From NCBI GenBank assembly GCA_934747265.1, contig CAKVGI010000014.1, positions 1-28,931 on the forward strand: a stretch of 28,931 bases of DNA. Reading direction: 5' to 3'. Positions 24,875 through 28,931 of the stretch are shown here, piece after piece. Made by a program: the position numbers and the translations under genes. Source of the DNA: an uncultured Rickettsiales bacterium (lineage in GTDB: Bacteria > Pseudomonadota > Alphaproteobacteria > Rickettsiales > UBA1997). Under the pieces are notes generated by a model that searched no databases, was not told where the DNA came from, and saw only the letters and a program-made list of their open reading frames with translations. Every line of letters begins with the position of its first letter. The first letter of the stretch is position 1.

Positions 24875-25305
24875 TGAAAATAAAACAAATATTTTTCCTA
24901 TTTATTTTGATTTTTGCTACTGGCTGTATCACCAAAAGTATAAATCAAAAAGGAAATATATTTGATGATAATGACGTAAGAGAAATAAAAGTTGGTTTAA
25001 CAAATAGAGAAAATGTGGTGAAGATTTTGGGGTACCCGATAAATCAATCGTATTTTGATGACAACTTATGGATTTATTATTCATATCAAATTAAAGAAGT
25101 TATGTTCTTTAAACCTAAAATAACCAACCAAAAAGTTTTGGCTATACAATTTAATAGTGAAACTGATATTGTGAGCGATATGTCATTGTATGATATTAAT
25201 TCTGAAAATTACGAAATTTTAAATGATATTAATGACAATATGGATAAAGATAAAAATAATATCATACAAGATATATTGAGAAATATAGGACAAATTTCAA
25301 TGTAA
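24874..25305 (+). CDS. bamE: Outer-membrane assembly lipoprotein BamE (SmpA/OmlA family)
   Basis: BamE is a small periplasm-facing lipoprotein of the BAM complex that inserts beta-barrel proteins. The 143-residue protein has a lipoprotein signal (KIKQIFFLFILIFATGC, lipobox ATGC, Cys18). Its SmpA/OmlA core reads EIKVGLTNRENVVKILGYPI (usual VGMTxxqVxxLLGxP), then FDDNLWIYYSYQIKEV, and the C-terminal IQDILRNIGQIS resembles the alphaproteobacterial ending of BamE. The ATG overlaps the gspF stop by one base (TAATG), so the two are translationally coupled. That coupling of a BAM subunit with a pilus/secretion platform is uncommon in my knowledge. No terminator is seen; a repeat cluster follows after about 130 bases. 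Confidence 0.83.
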   Translation: MKIKQIFFLFILIFATGCITKSINQKGNIFDDNDVREIKVGLTNRENVVKILGYPINQSYFDDNLWIYYSYQIKEVMFFKPKITNQKVLAIQFNSETDIVSDMSLYDINSENYEILNDINDNMDKDKNNIIQDILRNIGQISM

Positions 25306-25439
25306 TATATAATAATGAGTGCTAATATGTTGCATTTATATATATCAATTTAAAATGTAAATATTACGGTAGTGATAAAATAAAAAATAAAAGTAGTTTT
25401 TGTAAATTATAGTATACTTTTCCTTGCCACAACTATTGA

Positions 25440-25900
25440 CTAAGTGTACCCTCTCTTGTTTGTACTTTTTGGCGGAATACATATTTTGCCCCTCTTTGTA
25501 AGGATTGACTGACGTGAAGTATTTAAACTTTACTTCCTTTTGTAATTAATGGTAAAATTAGTTGTAGAATTCACATTTACGTCTACATTTTATAAGAGTG
25601 GCTAACGAAGTCATTACTCTTCTCTGCCCCACTTGTAATAGTGGGACTGAGGTAGCTAATATTCCTTGCTTGCTCTCCTTTTGTAAGGAGAAAGCTGGCA
25701 TAAAACCCCCCTTACCCCCCTTATCAGGGGGGAATTAGAAGACTCTTATCAAGGGGAAATGGAAGGGGAACTTATCAGGGGGGAATGAGTGGTATCTCTT
25801 ATCATGGGGATGGGGCAGGTACCATCCTTAATATGGGTGGATACAAGATGACTTAATATGGGGAGATGAAAGGGTATCCCTCAGCGGGGGAGGATAAAGT
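25440..25900 (+). repeat. GC-rich repeat cluster E
   Basis: This occupies most of the 730-base gap between bamE and the pseudopilin gene. First come units around TTTGTAAG at 25495, 25539, 25589, 25632 and 25680 (spacing 43-50), some with CTGACG or GCTAACGAAGTCA. AAAGCTGGCATAAAACCCCC and a CCCCCCTTATCAGGGGGG stem-loop near 25.72 kb follow. Then come degenerate TTATCAGGGGG units (CTTATCAAGGGG, CTTATCAGGGGGG, CTTATCATGGGG, CTTAATATGGG). Unlike copies B and C, I see no AT-rich terminal hairpin or AAGAAAGTAG tail, so this looks like a partial copy. The flanking AT-rich bases hold no gene. Confidence 0.8.
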
Positions 25901-26035
25901 TTATAAAAAGGAAAATTAAACAATATATAAAAAGCTGGCAATACAAAAATTCCTATATAACATAATCCACTTGAAAAATATAATATTATAATTTACAATT
26001 ATGTCATATATCAATCATTTTTATATTTTTTAAAT

Positions 26036-26803
26036 ATGAATAACAACAATAATAACAACAGCAACAGCAATAATAATAACAACAATAATAAAGCTTTTTC
26101 ACTTATAGAATTATCTATTGTTCTTATAATAATTGGATTATTGGTGGCTGGTATTACTGGTGGACAGAGTTTGATTGAGAGTGCAAAGATTCGTGCTATA
26201 ATTAATGAATTTAGAGGATATAGGTATGCAGTCAATACATTTTATTCATTAAAAGAAAGATTACCAGCAGATACAAATAATGATGGTAGATTTGGAGAAT
26301 ATTCTGGTGATAATTATACTGGATATTTTCCTTATCCATACAATGGTCAAAAATATCAGATCGGAGATCAATATACGGCTCCATTAATAGATTTATATTT
26401 AAGTAAAATTATAGATTTTGAAGTAAAAAATACGCATATCTATTCACGTTCAAATCAAGCATCATTAAGTGGAGCCTTACCAAAAAGTAATACTATAAAA
26501 GATGCTTATTATTATTTTATATCAAAAGAAAATAATAATCCAACAGCAATGATTAAAAATATTAATTATAATATGATTATTTTAAATGGATATGCGACAA
26601 GTAAAAATGCAAAAGGAAAAAATTCTTTAACAAAAATGTCATTTGTTAGAAAAATAGATAATAAAATTGATGATGATGAAGTACTTGGTGGAAAATTTAG
26701 AGCTACATGTCTTGGCGATGATGGAAGAAGTGTACATCAATCTTATGTTGATTCTGCCAACAAATATACTTGTCATCAATTCGGCTTATTATTGGATTTT
26801 TAA
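26036..26803 (+). CDS. Type IV pilin-like / type II secretion pseudopilin with poly-Asn leader
   Basis: The 255-residue protein carries a class III-type N-terminal pilin signal, KAFSLIELSIVLIIIGLLVAG, with Glu at +5 after the predicted prepilin peptidase cut between Ala20 and Phe21. The 20-residue leader is almost entirely Asn with two Ser (N2-N8, S9, N10, S11, N12-N18), encoded by an AAT/AAC/AGC triplet tract at 26039-26092. The mature head (GGQSLIESAKIRAIINEFRG, then LPADTNNDGRFGE and FPYPYNGQ) resembles pseudopilins annotated in alphaproteobacterial symbionts. Two Cys near the C-terminus (TCLGDD and TCHQFG) may form a disulfide. It probably works with the GspE and GspF proteins of this window. 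No prepilin peptidase or secretin gene is present here. Confidence 0.85.
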   Translation: MNNNNNNNSNSNNNNNNNKAFSLIELSIVLIIIGLLVAGITGGQSLIESAKIRAIINEFRGYRYAVNTFYSLKERLPADTNNDGRFGEYSGDNYTGYFPYPYNGQKYQIGDQYTAPLIDLYLSKIIDFEVKNTHIYSRSNQASLSGALPKSNTIKDAYYYFISKENNNPTAMIKNINYNMIILNGYATSKNAKGKNSLTKMSFVRKIDNKIDDDEVLGGKFRATCLGDDGRSVHQSYVDSANKYTCHQFGLLLDF

Positions 26804-26917
26804 TAATATTACGATTTTAAAAAATAAGAGTTTATAAAATTGTATTTTTTATATTTTTATATCAAATATTAAGATTGTCTTTTACGTATAATATTTTGAA
26901 TTTTCATAAAATATTTC

Positions 26918-26945
26918 TTGAAAATAAAAATGACATTTTTATCAT
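26918..26945 (+). promoter_or_regulatory. Candidate promoter for sdaA
   Basis: TTGAAA (26918-26923), a 16-base spacer and TATCAT (26940-26945) lie 32 bases before the sdaA ATG. Confidence 0.38.
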
Positions 26946-26977
26946 ACAAATAGATATTACCTAAGAAAGATAAATAA

Positions 26978-28402
26978 ATGAATATAAGTATATTTGATAT
27001 TTTTAAGATAGGCATCGGGCCTTCTAGCTCCCATACTTTTGGTCCTATGGTTGCTGCAAACATGTTTATAGAAAAACTAATTGAAAAAAAATTACTAGAA
27101 AAAGTAGAAACTGTAAACATTGATTTGTATGGCTCATTAGCTTTAACTGGAAAGGGTCATGCTACATTTTTAGCTATTGAATTGGGATTGGAAGGTTTTA
27201 CTCCAAAAACAGTATCTCCTAATGAAATAGAAAATGAAGTTGAAAGAATTAAGACGGAAAAAACATTAAAATTAGCAAAGAAAAAAACTATTATTTATAG
27301 TGAAGACAAAAACCTAAATTTACACAAGACAGAAGAGTTGGAGTATCATAGTAATGGTATGTCAATAGGTGCTTTTGATAAGAATAGTAATGTATTATAT
27401 TTTCAAACTTATTATTCTACTGGCGGTGGTTTTGTTGTAACACAAGATCAAATTAATTCTCCTTGTCCAAAAGAAGAAAAGCCTATGAAATATAATTTCA
27501 CAAACTTTAAGGAATTATTAAATATTTGTGAAAAAAACAATTTAAAAATATCCGATGTTGTTTTGGCAAACGAAAGGTGTTGGAGAACTGATGAAGAAAT
27601 AGATAATGAAATAAAAGAAATAGTTGATGTAATGCATGAAACAATAAAAAATGGTCTTAACAGAAAAGGAAAATTACCTGGTCATTTAAACATAAAAAGA
27701 AGAGCTCCTTTATTGCTTGAAAAATTGAAAGCTGATAAATCAAACAATCCACTAAATGTATTTGAATGGATTGACTTATGGGGATTAGCAGGCGCAGAAG
27801 AGAATGCAAGTTTAGGTAAAATTGTAACAGCTCCTACAAATGGTGCAGCAGCCGTAATACCAGCAGTAATTAAATTTTTTGAAGTTTATCATCCAATAGA
27901 ATATAATTTTAAAAATATTAAAAAATTTATATTGGTAGCCGGTATAGTTGGTGTATTTTGCAAGAAAAATGCAACAATTTCAGGAGCAGAAGGCGGTTGT
28001 GAAGCGGAAATAGGAAGTGCTTGTTGCATGGCAGCAGCTGGTTTAACAGCGGCTCTCGGTGGAGATAATTATCAAATTGAGAATGCTGGCGTTATTGGAT
28101 TAATGCATAATTTAGGTTTAACTTGTGATCCAGTAGCTGGTTTAGTTCAAGTTCCTTGTATAGAAAGGAATCCTATAAACGCGGTAAAAGCTATAAACGC
28201 TTCTAGGTTAGCTTTAAGAGAAGAAAAAAGTTTATTCTGTACGCTAGATCAAGTTATTTTAACAATGAAACAAGTTGGAAAAGAAATGCCTTGCAAATAC
28301 AAAGAAACATCGCAAGGTGGATTGGCAATCAATTCAAAATATGGAAGAGATACTGTTATTCCTACATGTATTTCTTGTGCTTGTACAACTTGTGCAAAGT
28401 AA
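26978..28402 (+). CDS. sdaA: L-serine ammonia-lyase (iron-sulfur L-serine dehydratase)
   Basis: SdaA deaminates L-serine to pyruvate with a catalytic [4Fe-4S] cluster. The 474-residue single-chain form has the beta-like domain first (SIFDIFKIGIGPSSSHTFGP, then YGSLALTGKGHATFLAIELGL) and then the alpha domain, with NASLGKIVTAPTNGAAAVIP, KKNATISGAEGGCEAEIGSA, and the cluster region LTCDPVAGLVQVPCIERN. Normal proteins end shortly after the YxETSxGGLAI motif with a single tail Cys. This one continues with about 22 residues ending IPTCISCACTTCAK (CxxCxCxxxC), an unusual Cys-rich tail. It is a single-gene unit with a good terminator. Serine breakdown to pyruvate suits an amino-acid-using, host-associated lifestyle. 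Confidence 0.94.
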   Translation: MNISIFDIFKIGIGPSSSHTFGPMVAANMFIEKLIEKKLLEKVETVNIDLYGSLALTGKGHATFLAIELGLEGFTPKTVSPNEIENEVERIKTEKTLKLAKKKTIIYSEDKNLNLHKTEELEYHSNGMSIGAFDKNSNVLYFQTYYSTGGGFVVTQDQINSPCPKEEKPMKYNFTNFKELLNICEKNNLKISDVVLANERCWRTDEEIDNEIKEIVDVMHETIKNGLNRKGKLPGHLNIKRRAPLLLEKLKADKSNNPLNVFEWIDLWGLAGAEENASLGKIVTAPTNGAAAVIPAVIKFFEVYHPIEYNFKNIKKFILVAGIVGVFCKKNATISGAEGGCEAEIGSACCMAAAGLTAALGGDNYQIENAGVIGLMHNLGLTCDPVAGLVQVPCIERNPINAVKAINASRLALREEKSLFCTLDQVILTMKQVGKEMPCKYKETSQGGLAINSKYGRDTVIPTCISCACTTCAK

Positions 28403-28427
28403 TAAAATAATAAAAATTGGAACTATT

Positions 28428-28460
28428 ACGCTATCTTTTGTGATAGCGTTTTTGTTTTTT
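28428..28460 (+). terminator. Rho-independent terminator of sdaA
   Basis: ACGCTATC (28428-28435) and GATAGCGT (28442-28449) form a perfect 8-bp stem around a 6-base loop, followed by TTTTGTTTTTT. It starts 26 bases after the stop. Confidence 0.85.
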
Positions 28461-28600
28461 ATTAAGTATATGAATAATATTTTTTTGGACCTCTTTTTTC
28501 TTAATAAGTTTTTTATTTTTTATTATAGAAAAAGATGTAATTATCTTAATAAATTTAGAAAATTTAATATATAATACATATTATTCTTATTTTTTAATTT
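28461..28600. other. AT-rich gene-free stretch
   Basis: No gene is supported. The last part (about 28580-28604, TATTCTTATTTTTTAATTTT) resembles the AT tract adjoining the terminal hairpin in repeat copies A-C, so it is probably part of repeat copy D. Confidence 0.45.
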
Positions 28601-28602
28601 TT

Positions 28603-28870
28603 AATTATTTATTCATTTTATAACAAAATAAATGAATGGCTATCAACCCCCCTGTCAGTCTACGACTGACTCCCCCCTTATCAGGGGGGGGCAGAGAGGA
28701 GGTATTCTATAACCATCTCCCTGATAAGCCCCCTCATTCCCCCCCCCGATAAAGCCTCTTCATTCCCACCTGATAATGTCCCTTCATCCACCCCCATTGA
28801 TAAGAGATATCTTTCCATCCCCCTGATAAGGGGCATCCCAATATCCCCCCCTGATAACACACTGTTCACT
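28603..28870 (-). repeat. GC-rich repeat copy D with terminal hairpin
   Basis: The hairpin ATTCATTT (28611-28618) / AAATGAAT (28630-28637) is followed by ATCAACCCCCCTG, the palindrome GTCAGTCTACGACTGAC and CCCCCCTTATCAGGGGGG. Five or six inverted units then follow (CCCTGATAAG, CCCCGATAAAG, CCTGATAATG, CCATTGATAAG and others), spaced about 25-30 bases. It has the same orientation as copy A at the left edge. A minus-strand frame reading through it only translates the repeat. Confidence 0.82.
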
Positions 28871-28931
28871 CCTTCTTGTCTTAATACTTGATTTCTTAAA
28901 CTTAACATTATATTATTATAAATACAGTTAA

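Noticed and set aside
26011..26235. Minus-strand frame with a long Leu run
   Set aside because: It is the complement of the Asn-coding triplet tract of the pseudopilin gene, on the wrong strand.
28275..28574. Frame overlapping the 3' end of sdaA and its terminator
   Set aside because: It is out of frame with sdaA, runs through the terminator hairpin and shows no recognisable features.
28681..28908. Minus-strand 75-codon frame starting MLSLRNQVLRQEG
   Set aside because: Most of it is translated repeat (LSGGDIGMPLIRGM and similar). The first 15 codons could be a gene start cut by the repeat, but the frame has no domain and the window ends just beyond.

Overview
The window is about 29 kb of very AT-rich DNA, roughly a quarter G+C judged by eye. 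Coding density is moderate, with about 26 protein genes and no rRNA or tRNA that I can recognise. The gene set points to a host-associated or genome-reduced alphaproteobacterium, broadly Rickettsiales-like. The evidence is an isolated pair of gene-transfer-agent tail genes (g13/g14-like), an HslV with an alphaproteobacterial-style GTTILSVRK start, a PccB-type carboxyltransferase, an ankyrin protein, and dispersed type IV pilus/type II secretion genes. LpxC shows that it makes lipid A. An ArgR-type repressor is unusual for that group, so the placement is inference.

Layout. Left part (0.3-5.9 kb): aroK (minus), then tsaB, the GTA-like hub and NlpC/P60 peptidase genes, hslV, a convergent queuosine-precursor transporter gene, gmk and an inositol-monophosphatase-family gene. 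Next (6.0-8.8 kb) is an overlapping trio: an ankyrin-repeat protein, a zeta-toxin-like P-loop protein and tsaE, behind a good sigma70-like promoter. Then come ndk, folD and fabI (minus). From 12.2 kb there is a small membrane protein, the GspE/PilB ATPase, a convergent COG3014-like lipoprotein, argR (minus), lpxC and recG, followed by yajQ and pccB (minus). The right part holds gspF/pilC, bamE, a pseudopilin and sdaA.

The striking content is a family of GC-rich repeats scattered at six loci: about 0.15-0.28, 11.34-12.11, 18.48-19.33, 22.87-23.58, 25.44-25.90 and 28.60-28.87 kb. The repeats are built from C6...G6 stem-loops, a 43-50 bp tandem unit around TTTGTAAG, and a 22-30 bp tandem unit around TTATCAGGGGG. 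Four copies end in an AT-rich hairpin whose pairing is kept although its sequence varies. One locus lies in frame inside recG: about 300 extra residues sit between helicase motif Ia and the conserved ALLTG strand. They contain an apparently intact DUF559 (PD-(D/E)xK-like) nuclease domain flanked by inverted copies of the same repeat. My best candidate for a new system is therefore a mobile element consisting of a DUF559 nuclease with inverted GC-rich arrays, plus nuclease-less intergenic relatives. It resembles Rickettsia palindromic elements in being tolerated inside a protein, but it carries its own nuclease.

Three of the intergenic repeat clusters lie just upstream of pilus/secretion genes (gspE operon, gspF, pseudopilin). 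Two of them share the same ~0.7 kb architecture and the same distance to the downstream start codon. Other functional links are tsaB with tsaE (t6A modification of tRNA), lpxC and fabI (envelope lipids), and bamE with the lipoprotein gene (outer membrane).
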